Shown: in pieces, positions 1 through 7,896 of the stretch
Numbering within the stretch: the first letter of the stretch is position 1
How the letters are laid out: each line of letters begins with the position of its first letter
From: Bradyrhizobium sp. Y36
GTDB taxonomy: Bacteria > Pseudomonadota > Alphaproteobacteria > Rhizobiales > Xanthobacteraceae
Length of the DNA: 64,000 bases
Direction: 5' to 3'
Assembly (NCBI RefSeq): GCF_002531575.1
Contig: NZ_NWTI01000020.1
Coordinates: forward strand, 62,001-126,000
Translations under genes and position numbers: made by a program
Notes under the pieces: generated by a model
What the model was told of the DNA's origin: nothing
What the model saw: the letters and a program-made list of their open reading frames with translations, nothing else
The model's database searches: none

Positions 1-304
1 CGCTGACCACGACCGCGGCCCTGCCGCGCTTCACGGCCGGCTCGACGATCGAGCGCAGATGGTTGCTCGGCGCGCATTCGACCACGATATCGGCGGCGTC
101 GCCGAGCTGGTCGATCGGCAGGATATTCGGCGGTCGCTTCAGGCCGCTGATGAAGACCTGATGCTTGGCGGGATCGCGCACAGCCACAGCCGACAGCGTC
201 AATCCCTCGATGCCCCGATCGAGCGCGGTCGCGATCTTGGTGCCGATCGAGCCCAGCCCGGCAATGGCAACCCGCAACGCGCCCGAGGCCTTTTGTCCCG
301 TCAT
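1..304 (-). CDS. Aspartate dehydrogenase-like NAD(P)-binding protein, N-terminal part
   Basis: This is the first 101 codons of a gene that runs off the left edge. The protein opens with a Rossmann nucleotide-binding loop (GLGSIG, residues 16-21) and continues with a VVECAPS segment. That segment resembles the L-aspartate dehydrogenase (NadX/COG1712) family, which oxidatively deaminates aspartate with NAD(P). The start is the ATG at 304; an ATG at 309 is followed at once by a stop. The gene runs the same way as the LysR gene upstream of it, 37 bases away. The catalytic C-terminal half lies outside the window, so the substrate is unproven. Family call by memory of the N-terminal pattern. Confidence 0.75.
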   Translation of the reverse strand, partial: MTGQKASGALRVAIAGLGSIGTKIATALDRGIEGLTLSAVAVRDPAKHQVFISGLKRPPNILPIDQLGDAADIVVECAPSNHLRSIVEPAVKRGRAAVVVS

Positions 305-341
305 CACATCCACCTTCTCACCTGGCTTACGTCATAGCGCC

Positions 342-1259
342 TCACGCCTCTCGCGCATAGCTGCGCAGGCGCGCCTCCAGCACGGCCAGCATCGCGTCGC
401 GGGCCGGATCGCGCGAGGCGCGCAGCCAGGCGGCGGCGAGCGGCAGCCGGCCGACAGGGCCGCTCTGCTTCGGCCGCAGCGGCACGAAGCGCACGCCTGA
501 TACCGCCATCCGCGTCGTCCAGCGCGGCACGATTGCAACCCCGAGCTTCGTGGCCACCAGGTTGATGATGGTCTGCTTCTCGTCGGCGACCTGCACGATG
601 CGCGGCATCAGCCCGGCCTGCTCGAACAGCTTGATGGTGAGGTCATGGCTGTGCGGGCGCGAGCGACGGTCCGGCACCAGCATCGCCTCCTCTGCGATGT
701 CGGCGAGCGTGACCCACTTGCGCGCGGCCAGTGCGTGCCGCTGCGGGAAGGCCACGATAGCCGTCTCCTGCAGCAGGTCGCGGAATTCGAGCCGCTTGTC
801 GGCGCGATCGGGCGGACGGACGAAAGCAAGGTCGAGTGCGCCGGTCAGGATCTTCGGCAGCAGCCGAATCGTCTTGTCCTCGAGGAGCTGCACCGCGATG
901 TCGGGATGCTTGCTGCGGAAATCGCGCAGCAGTGGCGGCAACAGCCCAGCCGCCGCGCTGTCAATGGCACCGATCCGCAGCCGCCGCGCGGCGCCCGTGC
1001 GGGAGCGGTTGCGCAGATTGCTCTCGACGGCCTCGACCTTGGCGAGGATGGCGCGGGCGTCGCGCAACAGGCTCGTGCCGCCCTCGGTCAGCGACACCGC
1101 GCGCGTGGTCCGCGCGAACAGCCGCGTGCCGAGATCCTCCTCCAGCAGCCTGATCTGCCGGCCGAGCGCCGACGGCAGCATCTGGAGTTGCTGCGCCGCG
1201 CGGCCGAAATGCAGCTGCTCGGCCGCCGCCACGAAGCACCGGAGCTGATGCAATTCCAT
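342..1259 (-). CDS. LysR-family transcriptional regulator
   Basis: A 305-residue protein with the usual LysR layout. The N-terminal winged helix-turn-helix covers about residues 1-60, beginning MELHQLRCFVAAAEQLHFGR. It is followed by a two-lobed effector-binding domain of about 210 residues. The open frame extends 36 codons further upstream to 1367, but that extension is the translation of a palindromic repeat (MPGLVPGIHV-type), so the start is placed at the ATG at 1259. It is divergent from the MFS transporter and tartrate-dehydrogenase-type gene, the standard arrangement for a LysR activator of a neighbouring catabolic operon. The effector is not identifiable from sequence; tartrate or a related hydroxyacid is an inference from context. 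Confidence 0.92.
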   Translation of the reverse strand: MELHQLRCFVAAAEQLHFGRAAQQLQMLPSALGRQIRLLEEDLGTRLFARTTRAVSLTEGGTSLLRDARAILAKVEAVESNLRNRSRTGAARRLRIGAIDSAAAGLLPPLLRDFRSKHPDIAVQLLEDKTIRLLPKILTGALDLAFVRPPDRADKRLEFRDLLQETAIVAFPQRHALAARKWVTLADIAEEAMLVPDRRSRPHSHDLTIKLFEQAGLMPRIVQVADEKQTIINLVATKLGVAIVPRWTTRMAVSGVRFVPLRPKQSGPVGRLPLAAAWLRASRDPARDAMLAVLEARLRSYAREA

Positions 1260-1531
1260 CGAGGGTCCTCTCGTCTTGCCCAGGCGGTTCTCTTGCAGAA
1301 GGTCGTCATGGCCGGGCTTGTCCCTTGCGGCACGGAGAACGTGGATGCCCGGGACGAGCCCGGGCATGACGCTGCGGTATCTTCAGCGCATTCAACGCCC
1401 GCCTCCCGTCGTGGCGGCCTTTTTGAGGATTATATCATTTTTTTGTATAAACCAGGGCCAATTGAGTATGTCTCCTGCCCCCGCCTAGGCTTGCACCTCA
1501 TAACGACAACGGGAACCTGAGGGAGGCGAGG
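1260..1531. promoter_or_regulatory. Divergent LysR / MFS promoter region
   Basis: The gap between the divergent LysR and transporter genes. The left part (1305-1370) is a palindromic repeat. The right part holds the only strongly AT-rich stretch nearby, at about 1430-1452, where ATTATAT and TATAAA flank a T-run; this imperfect dyad fits the T-N11-A style of LysR sites. A strong ribosome site (GGGAGGCGAGG) sits just before the transporter start at 1532. Promoter elements are inferred. Confidence 0.5.
1305..1370. repeat. Palindromic intergenic repeat, PGLVPGIHV type
   Basis: GTCATGGCCGGGC at the left end pairs almost perfectly with GCCCGGGCATGAC at the right end, and inner TGTCCC/GGGACG extends the stem. 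When translated it yields the peptide MPGLVPGIHV, a frequent false N-terminus in alphaproteobacterial annotations. It lies just upstream of the LysR start and falsely lengthens that frame. Confidence 0.8.
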
Positions 1532-2830
1532 ATGACGAGCGAGATTCAGACGCGCGTGCTGCGCAAGATCACGTGGCGCATCGTTCCCTTCATCATGCTG
1601 CTGTACTTCGTGGCCTTCATCGACCGCGTCAACATCGGCTTTGCCTCGCTGACGATGAACAAGGACATCGGGCTGTCGCCGGCAGTCTACGGCTTCGGCG
1701 CCGGCATCTTCTTCTGGGGCTATTTCCTGTTCGAGGTCCCCTCCAACATCATCCTGCACAAGATCGGCGCGCGGATCTGGATTGCGCGGGTGATGATCAC
1801 CTGGGGCATCGTCTCGGCCGCCATGGCGTTCGCGCAGGGTGCAACCAGTTTCTACGTGCTGCGCTTCCTGCTCGGCGTCGCCGAGGCCGGCTTCTTTCCG
1901 GGCATCATCCTCTATCTCTCCTACTGGTTTCCGGCCCGCCAGCGCGCCGCAGTGACCGCGCTGTTCATGGCGGCGGCACCGCTCTCGACGGTGCTGGGTT
2001 CGCCGATCTCCGGCGCGCTGCTGGAGATGGACGGCCTCTTCGGCTTCAAGGGCTGGCAATGGCTGTTCGTGCTGGAGGCGCTGCCGGCCGTGTTGCTCGG
2101 CTTCGTCGTGCTCGGCGTCCTGACCGACCGCCCTGAGAAAGCGAAGTGGCTTGCCGAGGACGAGCGCCGCTGGCTCGTCGAGACCATGAATGTGGAGACC
2201 ACAAGCAAGGCCGCGACCGCGAGTCACAGCATCTGGCGCGGGCTCGCCGATCCGCGCGTGCTGGCGCTGTCGCTGATCTATTTCGGCACCTCGGCCGGCC
2301 TCTACACGCTCGGCGTCTGGGCGCCGCAGATCATCAAGCAGTTCGGACTGTCTTCGCTCCAGGTCGGATTCCTCAACGCATTGCCGGCAACCGCCGCCGT
2401 CATCGCCATGATCCTGTGGGCCCGGCATTCGGACCGCACCGGCGAGCGCACCTGGCACGTGGTGTGGGCCTGCCTGATCGCGGCCGCGGGCCTCGCCTAC
2501 GCCGGGCTTGCGACCGGAATCGTCGCCGTGCTGGTCGCGCTGACGCTGGTGAACATCGGAATCTCCTCGGCAAAGCCGCCACTGTGGAGCATGCCGACGC
2601 TATTCCTCTCCGGTCCCGCGGCCGCAGCCGGCATCGCCACCATCAATTCGATCGGCAATCTCGGCGGTTTCGTCGGTCCCGCCATGATCGGCTGGATCAA
2701 GGACCAGACCGGGAGCTTCGTCGGCGGCCTCTATTTCGTCAGCGGCCTGCTGGTTCTCTCGGCGGTCCTGACCCTGCTATTGTCGCGCGCGAAAACCGCG
2801 CCGCTCGAACCCGTCCCGCAATCCCACTGA
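1532..2830 (+). CDS. MFS transporter, anion:cation symporter family
   Basis: A 432-residue inner-membrane protein with 12 predicted membrane segments. The N-terminal pattern RKITWRIVPFIMLLYFVAFI followed by DRVNIGFA is typical of the ACS (anion:cation symporter) branch of the major facilitator superfamily, as is the later GVAEAGFFPG motif. Members import organic acids such as tartrate, phthalate or hexuronates with protons. It lies 21 bases upstream of a tartrate-dehydrogenase-type enzyme in one operon, so a hydroxy-dicarboxylate substrate is a reasonable inference. The start at 1532 has a strong Shine-Dalgarno sequence (GGGAGGCGAGG). Confidence 0.93.
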   Translation: MTSEIQTRVLRKITWRIVPFIMLLYFVAFIDRVNIGFASLTMNKDIGLSPAVYGFGAGIFFWGYFLFEVPSNIILHKIGARIWIARVMITWGIVSAAMAFAQGATSFYVLRFLLGVAEAGFFPGIILYLSYWFPARQRAAVTALFMAAAPLSTVLGSPISGALLEMDGLFGFKGWQWLFVLEALPAVLLGFVVLGVLTDRPEKAKWLAEDERRWLVETMNVETTSKAATASHSIWRGLADPRVLALSLIYFGTSAGLYTLGVWAPQIIKQFGLSSLQVGFLNALPATAAVIAMILWARHSDRTGERTWHVVWACLIAAAGLAYAGLATGIVAVLVALTLVNIGISSAKPPLWSMPTLFLSGPAAAAGIATINSIGNLGGFVGPAMIGWIKDQTGSFVGGLYFVSGLLVLSAVLTLLLSRAKTAPLEPVPQSH

Positions 2831-2851
2831 TCTCTCACACGGAGCCTTTTC

Positions 2852-3925
2852 ATGCGCACCCATTCGATCGCAGCCATTCCCGCCGACGGTATCGGCCCCG
2901 AGGTGATCTCGGCCGGCGTCCGCGTGCTGGAGGCGCTGGCAAAACGCAGCGGCGATATCGCCTTCACCATCAAGACGTTCGACTGGGGCTCGGACTATTA
3001 CAAGAAGCACGGCGTGATGATGCCGGCCGACGGTCTCGCGGAGCTGAAGAAGTTCGACGCGATCTATTTCGGCGCGGTCGGCGCCCCCGATGTGCCCGAC
3101 CACATCACGCTGTGGGGCCTGCGCCTGCCGATCTGCCAGGGTTTTGACCAATACGCCAATGTGCGGCCCACAAAAATCCTGCCGGGCGTCGCCTCGCCGC
3201 TGCGCAATGTCGGCGTCGGCGATCTCGACTGGGTGATCGTGCGCGAGAATTCGGAGGGCGAATATGCCGGCATGGGCGGCCGGGCCCATAAAGGCCTGCC
3301 GGAAGAGGTCGGCACCGAAGTCGCCGTCTTCACGCGCGTCGGCGTCACCCGCATCATGCGCTATGCCTTCCAGCTCGCGCAGTCGCGGCCGCGCAGATTT
3401 CTCACCGTCGTGACCAAGTCGAACGCGCAGCGCCATGGCATGGTGATGTGGGACGAGATCGCCGCGGAGGTCGCGACCGAATTCCCCGACGTGACCTGGG
3501 ACAAGATGCTGGTCGATGCCATGACGGTTCGCATGACGCTGCATCCGAAGAGCCTCGACACCATCGTCGCGACCAATTTGCACGCCGACATCCTCTCGGA
3601 TCTGGCCGGCGCGCTGGCGGGCAGCCTCGGCGTCGCCCCGACCGGCAACATCGATCCGCAACGCCGCTTTCCCTCGATGTTCGAGCCGATCCACGGCTCG
3701 GCCTTCGACATCACCGGCAAGGGCATCGCCAATCCGGTCGCGACCTTCTGGACCGGCGCGCAGATGCTCGAGCATCTCGGCGAGAAGGATGCGGCGTCCC
3801 GGCTGATGGTTGCGGTCGAGAAAGTCTGCGCGGCCGGCATTCTCACGCCCGACGTCGGCGGCAAGGCGACGACGAAGGAAGTCACCGACGCCGTGATCGA
3901 CGCGATCCACGGGTCGAACGTGTAG
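2852..3925 (+). CDS. ttuC: Tartrate dehydrogenase/decarboxylase-type beta-decarboxylating dehydrogenase
   Basis: A 357-residue enzyme of the isocitrate/isopropylmalate dehydrogenase superfamily. It begins IAAIPADGIGPEV, the substrate-side loop of the family. It carries the acidic metal ligands in NLHADILSDLAG (about residues 246-257) and the nucleotide-binding EPIHGSAFDITGKG segment. Overall length and pattern fit TtuC, which handles tartrate or D-malate with NAD+ and a divalent metal. It is the second gene of an operon with the ACS transporter, divergent from a LysR gene. D-malate/3-isopropylmalate dehydrogenase is the main alternative, but the cluster contains no leucine biosynthesis genes. 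The ttuC label rests on family resemblance. Confidence 0.85.
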   Translation: MRTHSIAAIPADGIGPEVISAGVRVLEALAKRSGDIAFTIKTFDWGSDYYKKHGVMMPADGLAELKKFDAIYFGAVGAPDVPDHITLWGLRLPICQGFDQYANVRPTKILPGVASPLRNVGVGDLDWVIVRENSEGEYAGMGGRAHKGLPEEVGTEVAVFTRVGVTRIMRYAFQLAQSRPRRFLTVVTKSNAQRHGMVMWDEIAAEVATEFPDVTWDKMLVDAMTVRMTLHPKSLDTIVATNLHADILSDLAGALAGSLGVAPTGNIDPQRRFPSMFEPIHGSAFDITGKGIANPVATFWTGAQMLEHLGEKDAASRLMVAVEKVCAAGILTPDVGGKATTKEVTDAVIDAIHGSNV

Positions 3926-3933
3926 CTCTCTCC

Positions 3934-3955
3934 CTCTCCCCGCGTGCGGGGAGAG
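3934..3955. terminator. Strong hairpin between convergent genes
   Basis: CTCTCCCCG and CGGGGAGAG form a 9-bp perfect stem around a CGTG loop, 9 bases after the ttuC stop and 11 bases before the end of the convergent LysM-protein gene. No T-run follows on the plus strand, so it may be a repeat or RNA-stabilising hairpin rather than a classic terminator. Confidence 0.5.
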
Positions 3956-3965
3956 GCCAAGAGCC

Positions 3966-4916
3966 TTACTTCCGCCTCGCCGGAGCCGCCGGCGGCGGCG
4001 GCGTCACCATCGCAGCAGCCGGCTCGGGCGGCGTCAAATGCCGCGGCACGACGATGGTTTGCCCCGGCGTGAGCGTCGCATTCTCCGCCAGCGAATTGCT
4101 CTGCGCGAGGGTCCACAGTGGCACGCGATTGGCGGCGGCGATGCTCCCCATAGTATCGCCGCGGCGCACCGGCACCCGCACGCCGCTGTCCCACAACTCG
4201 ACCAAGGTGTCGGCGGGCACGAGATAGCGCAGCGGCACGGCATCGGCCTGGCTCTGCGGCGGAATGCGCGGCAGCTGCGTCACCATCGCGACGATCTGGC
4301 GATGGATGTCGTCGGATTTCTCGATGTTGATGTGCGAGACGCGCGCGTTCTCCTTCAGGTCGTAGCTGGCATAATGGCCGCGAAAGCCGGGGACCGCCAC
4401 GACGTCGCCGCCGCCGAGCACGCTGTCGGAGAGGAAGATGTTGATGAAGCGCTCGACGTTGAGCGGCACGTCGCCGGTCGCGTGCGCAGGATCGATGGCG
4501 ATGACGAGGCTGATCGGGATGTTCTCCTTGGCCGCCATCTCGGAAATGACGATCGAGCACAGCCCGCCCATCGAATGCCCGATCAGCACGATCGGCGCCG
4601 GGCTCTCCTTGTAGCTGGAGATGGCGCGGTCGCCGATCCATCGGCAGATGGTGAATTCATAGACGTCGGCGGAGAAGCCGGCCTGCGTCAGTTTCTCGCC
4701 GAGCCGGTCCATCCCGGTCGAGAAGATCGGCCCCATGGCACCGCGGAACAGGTAGATCTTCGGCGGCGGCAGCGGCTCGAACGGTGGGGTCGGCGGCGCG
4801 GCCGGTACGGCGGCCGCAGCGGGCTTCGACTTGGCGGGTGACGCGGCGGCAATGCCGGGATCCAGGGCGAGCAGCGCAACGGCTGCCAGCACGACGAGGC
4901 GCCTCAGATCAATCAT
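3966..4916 (-). CDS. Exported alpha/beta-hydrolase-fold protein with C-terminal LysM domain
   Basis: A 316-residue protein. A hydrophobic signal sequence (residues 5-25) is followed by a Pro/Ala linker. A hydrolase-like domain then carries the nucleophile elbow GHSMGG (113-118), a possible acid at D142 and a possible catalytic His at H195 (VSHINIEK). The C-terminus (about 248-292) matches LysM, including GDTMGSIAAAN and TLTPGQTIVVP. LysM binds peptidoglycan or chitin-type glycans, so the enzyme probably sits at the wall. It is a paralogue of the protein at 9107-9826, sharing ERFINI, GFRG and the His block. The substrate is unknown: lipase, esterase or amidase are all possible. Confidence 0.8.
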   Translation of the reverse strand: MIDLRRLVVLAAVALLALDPGIAAASPAKSKPAAAAVPAAPPTPPFEPLPPPKIYLFRGAMGPIFSTGMDRLGEKLTQAGFSADVYEFTICRWIGDRAISSYKESPAPIVLIGHSMGGLCSIVISEMAAKENIPISLVIAIDPAHATGDVPLNVERFINIFLSDSVLGGGDVVAVPGFRGHYASYDLKENARVSHINIEKSDDIHRQIVAMVTQLPRIPPQSQADAVPLRYLVPADTLVELWDSGVRVPVRRGDTMGSIAAANRVPLWTLAQSNSLAENATLTPGQTIVVPRHLTPPEPAAAMVTPPPPAAPARRK

Positions 4917-5060
4917 CAGTCCAGCAGTCCCACCACCGGGGCGGAGGCCCCCTCCGTGGCTTAGTGACCATCGATTTGGCGGATTTTGGGGCGCAACGCA
5001 TCGGACCGGTGTTGGGGCACGCTCGCACCTCGGGCCCGCCGGGCTGCGGTGTGGCAGGCG

Positions 5061-5867
5061 TTAATATTTCGCGACGACGGGGCCGGCCCAGTCGATCTTG
5101 TAATTGAGACCGGCCTTCACGATGCTGCCGCGGGTCGAGAAGTTATAAGTGGCGAAATCCGCACCAACGGGGTTGGTCTGGCCGCCCGTGATCGTGCGGC
5201 TGCCGAGATCGTAATAGAGGTACTCGGCCTTGGCGCTCCAGTTCCTGGCGAAGGCCCATTCTGCGCCGGCACCGAGCGTCCATCCGAACCGGAGGTCGGA
5301 GGCGTTCGCGATGAACTGGCGTCCGAGCACAGGTGCATTGAAGAACTCGTTGATATTGGCGGTGTCCCTGACATTGGCGTAGGCGAGACCCCCCGTCACG
5401 AACAGCAGCAAACGCTGCGACACGATTCCGCCGAGACGGCCGCGCACCGTGCCGAAGAAATCGATCTTTTCGCTCGCACTGGTCCGGACATTGGTGCCGA
5501 CGATCGGCAGATCAACATTCCGGGAGTGATTGATGTCGGCGTAATCGAAATCCGCCTCGATACCGACAAGACCTGCGCCAAACTGGTAATTCCAGCCGAC
5601 CTGTCCGCCGATGAGGTAACCTTCCGGACGCAGCCCGACGGTGAAAGGAACAGTCCCTGGCTGCGAAACGGTGATCAACGGCGTGCCGGAGACCGCGACG
5701 TCGCTGGAATTATTCCATGCATACCCGCCGTTCACGCCGATGTAGAAGCCGCTCCAGCTATAGCCGGGATCAACGGCCACAGGACGCGCCTTGACCGCGA
5801 GATCTGCCGCCGAAGCGGCCACCGGGCAGAAAGCGAGAAACAAGGCAATCGCTGTCAACTTCTTCAT
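5061..5867 (-). CDS. Outer-membrane beta-barrel protein (Omp25/31 porin family)
   Basis: A 268-residue outer-membrane protein. The signal peptide MKKLTAIALFLAFCPVAASA is followed by ADLAVKARPV and then SWSGFYIGVNGGYAW, the hallmark opening of the Rhizobiales Omp25/Omp31 family. Alternating amphipathic strands follow, and the chain ends in an aromatic residue (VVAKY), as expected for Bam-dependent insertion. The frame opens further upstream to 5912, but the signal peptide fixes the start at the ATG at 5867. Such proteins are abundant structural porins or envelope stabilisers. No operon partners are visible. Confidence 0.9.
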   Translation of the reverse strand: MKKLTAIALFLAFCPVAASAADLAVKARPVAVDPGYSWSGFYIGVNGGYAWNNSSDVAVSGTPLITVSQPGTVPFTVGLRPEGYLIGGQVGWNYQFGAGLVGIEADFDYADINHSRNVDLPIVGTNVRTSASEKIDFFGTVRGRLGGIVSQRLLLFVTGGLAYANVRDTANINEFFNAPVLGRQFIANASDLRFGWTLGAGAEWAFARNWSAKAEYLYYDLGSRTITGGQTNPVGADFATYNFSTRGSIVKAGLNYKIDWAGPVVAKY

Positions 5868-6087
5868 GGTCGCCCCAAACGTCACAGGTGCGCTATGCCA
5901 AAGCTCCCGCACGGCGAGTTGCAGCCTAGCCCAACCATTCGTGGTTTACTGTCTCCCCTAAGTCACAACCCAAGCTGAAAACCGGGACGGTGCCGACCGA
6001 GCAGGCGCCTGACGACACCTGACCGCGCCGCAAAATCCTGCCTGCCGTTCGAAGCAGCCGCGGCCCCTGGCGGTACGCGGCGCAGCC

Positions 6088-6567
6088 CTAAAACGGCAGC
6101 ATCCGGTTCAAGAGGTCGAGCAGCGTGCGCTGCTCGGCCTCGCTGAGCGGCGCCAGCATCTTCCGGTTATAGGGCTCCGTCAGCCTTGCCCCGTCGGCAA
6201 TGAGCTTGGCCCCCTTTGGCGTGAGCACGAGCTCGACGGCGCGGCGATCCGACTTCGAGCGGCTGCGCTTGATGAAGCCGGACGATTCGAGCTCGTTCAG
6301 GATCTTGATCAGGTTCGGCAGGCGCAGCCGCAGCAGGCTGGCAAGGCTGCTCGGCGGCACGCCCGGATTGTCGCGAATGACGACGAAGATCGCGTAGGTC
6401 GCGGGCGTCAGGCCGAGTGCGGCGAACTCCTCGTAGAAGCCTTCGAAGAACTTCAGCTGCGCCAGCCGCAGCATGAAGCCGGGGGTGCGCTGCAGGGCCC
6501 GCAGGTCCAGCGATCGCTCCGCTTGCTGAGCCGATTTGGCCCGTCGTCCTAACCCTTTCGCGCTCAT
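6088..6567 (-). CDS. MarR-family transcriptional regulator
   Basis: A 159-residue protein with the winged-helix MarR core. The recognition region GVPPSSLASLLRLRLPNLIK (about residues 90-110) is followed by the wing RSKSDRRAVELVLTPKG. MarR proteins are dimeric repressors released by small phenolic or aromatic ligands. The gene is divergent from the substrate-binding protein and P450 operon, and the 101-bp gap contains an AT-rich inverted repeat well placed as its operator. Control of an aromatic-acid uptake and O-demethylation operon is inferred. Confidence 0.92.
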   Translation of the reverse strand: MSAKGLGRRAKSAQQAERSLDLRALQRTPGFMLRLAQLKFFEGFYEEFAALGLTPATYAIFVVIRDNPGVPPSSLASLLRLRLPNLIKILNELESSGFIKRSRSKSDRRAVELVLTPKGAKLIADGARLTEPYNRKMLAPLSEAEQRTLLDLLNRMLPF

Positions 6568-6609
6568 GGTCCTCGATCCCTACGGGCGGCCGAATTGACA
6601 CTCCCCAAA

Positions 6610-6630
6610 ATAGCTATAAAATATAACTAT
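6610..6630. promoter_or_regulatory. Inverted repeat, probable MarR operator
   Basis: ATAGCTATA and TATAACTAT are 9-bp arms with one mismatch around a 3-bp centre. This is the only AT-rich island between the divergent MarR gene and the substrate-binding protein gene. Size and symmetry fit a MarR dimer site overlapping the promoter of the transporter operon. Binding is inferred. Confidence 0.6.
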
Positions 6631-6668
6631 AATTCAGCGGCACAAAGACCGCACATGGGAGGGACATA

Positions 6669-7880
6669 ATGAACCGCAAATTCCTGCATAAATTGTGCAT
6701 TTCGGCCTTGATGCTGGCGTGCGCAGCTCCGGCATTCGCCGAGGACGTCGTGAAGATCGGCATCCTGAACGACCAGTCCGGTCCGTTCGCGAGCTATCAG
6801 GGCATCGGCTCGGTCGTCGCCGCGAAGATGGCGGTCGAGGATTACGGCGGAAAGGCCGGCGGCAAACCGGTCGAGGTCGTCGCCGCCGACCATCAGAACA
6901 AGACCGACATCGGGATCGGCATCGCCCGGCGCTGGTACGAGAACGAAAGCGTCGATGCGATCTTCGACCTGCCGAACTCCTCGATCGCGCTCGCGGTGGC
7001 CGGCATGAGCGCCGAGAAGAACAAGGTGTTCGTCGGATCGGGCGCCGGCACGGTGCTGCTGACCGGCGAGAGGTGCACGCCGAACACCGTGCACTGGACC
7101 TACGACACCTATGCCTATGGCCGCGGCCTCGGCAAGGCGATCGTGCAGCAGGGCGGCAAGAAATGGTTCTTCATCACCGCCGACTACGCCTTTGGCCATG
7201 ATCTGGAAAAGCAGGCCGCGGAGGCCGTGAAGGCGTCCGGCGGCGAGGTGCTCGGCAGCGTGCGGCATCCCCTGGGAACGGCCGATTACGCCTCCTTCCT
7301 GCTCCAGGCGCAGGCATCGGGTGCGAACGTCGTCGGCTTCGCCAATGCCGGTGACGACACCATCACCTCGATGAAGCAGGCCGCCGAGTTCGGGCTGACC
7401 AAGGACCACAGACTGGTCGGGTTGATCCTTGGCATGAACGGCCTTCCCGCGCTCGGCCTGAAATTCGCGCAAGGCGCGCAGATCATGAACCCATTCTACT
7501 GGGATCTGAACGACGGCACGCGTGCGTTCGCAAAACGCTTCGCCGAGCGGATTCCGTCAAAGGCCTATCCGAACGACATGCAAGCCGGCGTCTACGCCTC
7601 GGTCATTCACTATCTCAAGGCGGTCGACAGGGTCGGCAGCGCCAAGGACGGCAAGGCCGTCGTCGCCGCGATGAAGGAGATGCCGACCGACGATCCGCTG
7701 TTCGGCAAGGGCCATATCCGCAAGGACGGACGCAAGATCCACCCGCTCTATTTGCTTCAGGTGAAGTCACCCGAAGAATCGAAATCCGCATGGGATCTGC
7801 TGAAGGTCGTCGCCACGATCAGGGGCGAGGATGCATTCCGCTCCGAGAGTGATGGCCAGTGCGCGCTCGCCAAGCCTTAG
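6669..7880 (+). CDS. ABC transporter periplasmic substrate-binding protein (branched-chain amino acid/aromatic type)
   Basis: A 403-residue protein. A cleavable signal peptide ends at AAPAFA-EDV, and the mature chain begins VKIGILNDQSGPFASYQG, the usual opening of Peripla_BP_6/LivK-type receptors. In Rhodopseudomonas and Bradyrhizobium many members bind aromatic acids rather than amino acids. The start has a good ribosome site (GGGAGGGACATA). It is followed 16 bases later by a cytochrome P450 and is divergent from a MarR regulator, which suggests uptake of a methoxylated or other aromatic acid. No permease or ATPase genes accompany it, so it must borrow them from elsewhere. Confidence 0.9.
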   Translation: MNRKFLHKLCISALMLACAAPAFAEDVVKIGILNDQSGPFASYQGIGSVVAAKMAVEDYGGKAGGKPVEVVAADHQNKTDIGIGIARRWYENESVDAIFDLPNSSIALAVAGMSAEKNKVFVGSGAGTVLLTGERCTPNTVHWTYDTYAYGRGLGKAIVQQGGKKWFFITADYAFGHDLEKQAAEAVKASGGEVLGSVRHPLGTADYASFLLQAQASGANVVGFANAGDDTITSMKQAAEFGLTKDHRLVGLILGMNGLPALGLKFAQGAQIMNPFYWDLNDGTRAFAKRFAERIPSKAYPNDMQAGVYASVIHYLKAVDRVGSAKDGKAVVAAMKEMPTDDPLFGKGHIRKDGRKIHPLYLLQVKSPEESKSAWDLLKVVATIRGEDAFRSESDGQCALAKP

Positions 7881-7896
7881 CGGACGGGAGCAGATC

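Noticed and set aside
1260..1367. 36-codon N-terminal extension of the LysR protein
   Set aside because: It is the translation of a palindromic repeat (MPGLVPGIHV); the LysR family starts at MELHQLRCF.
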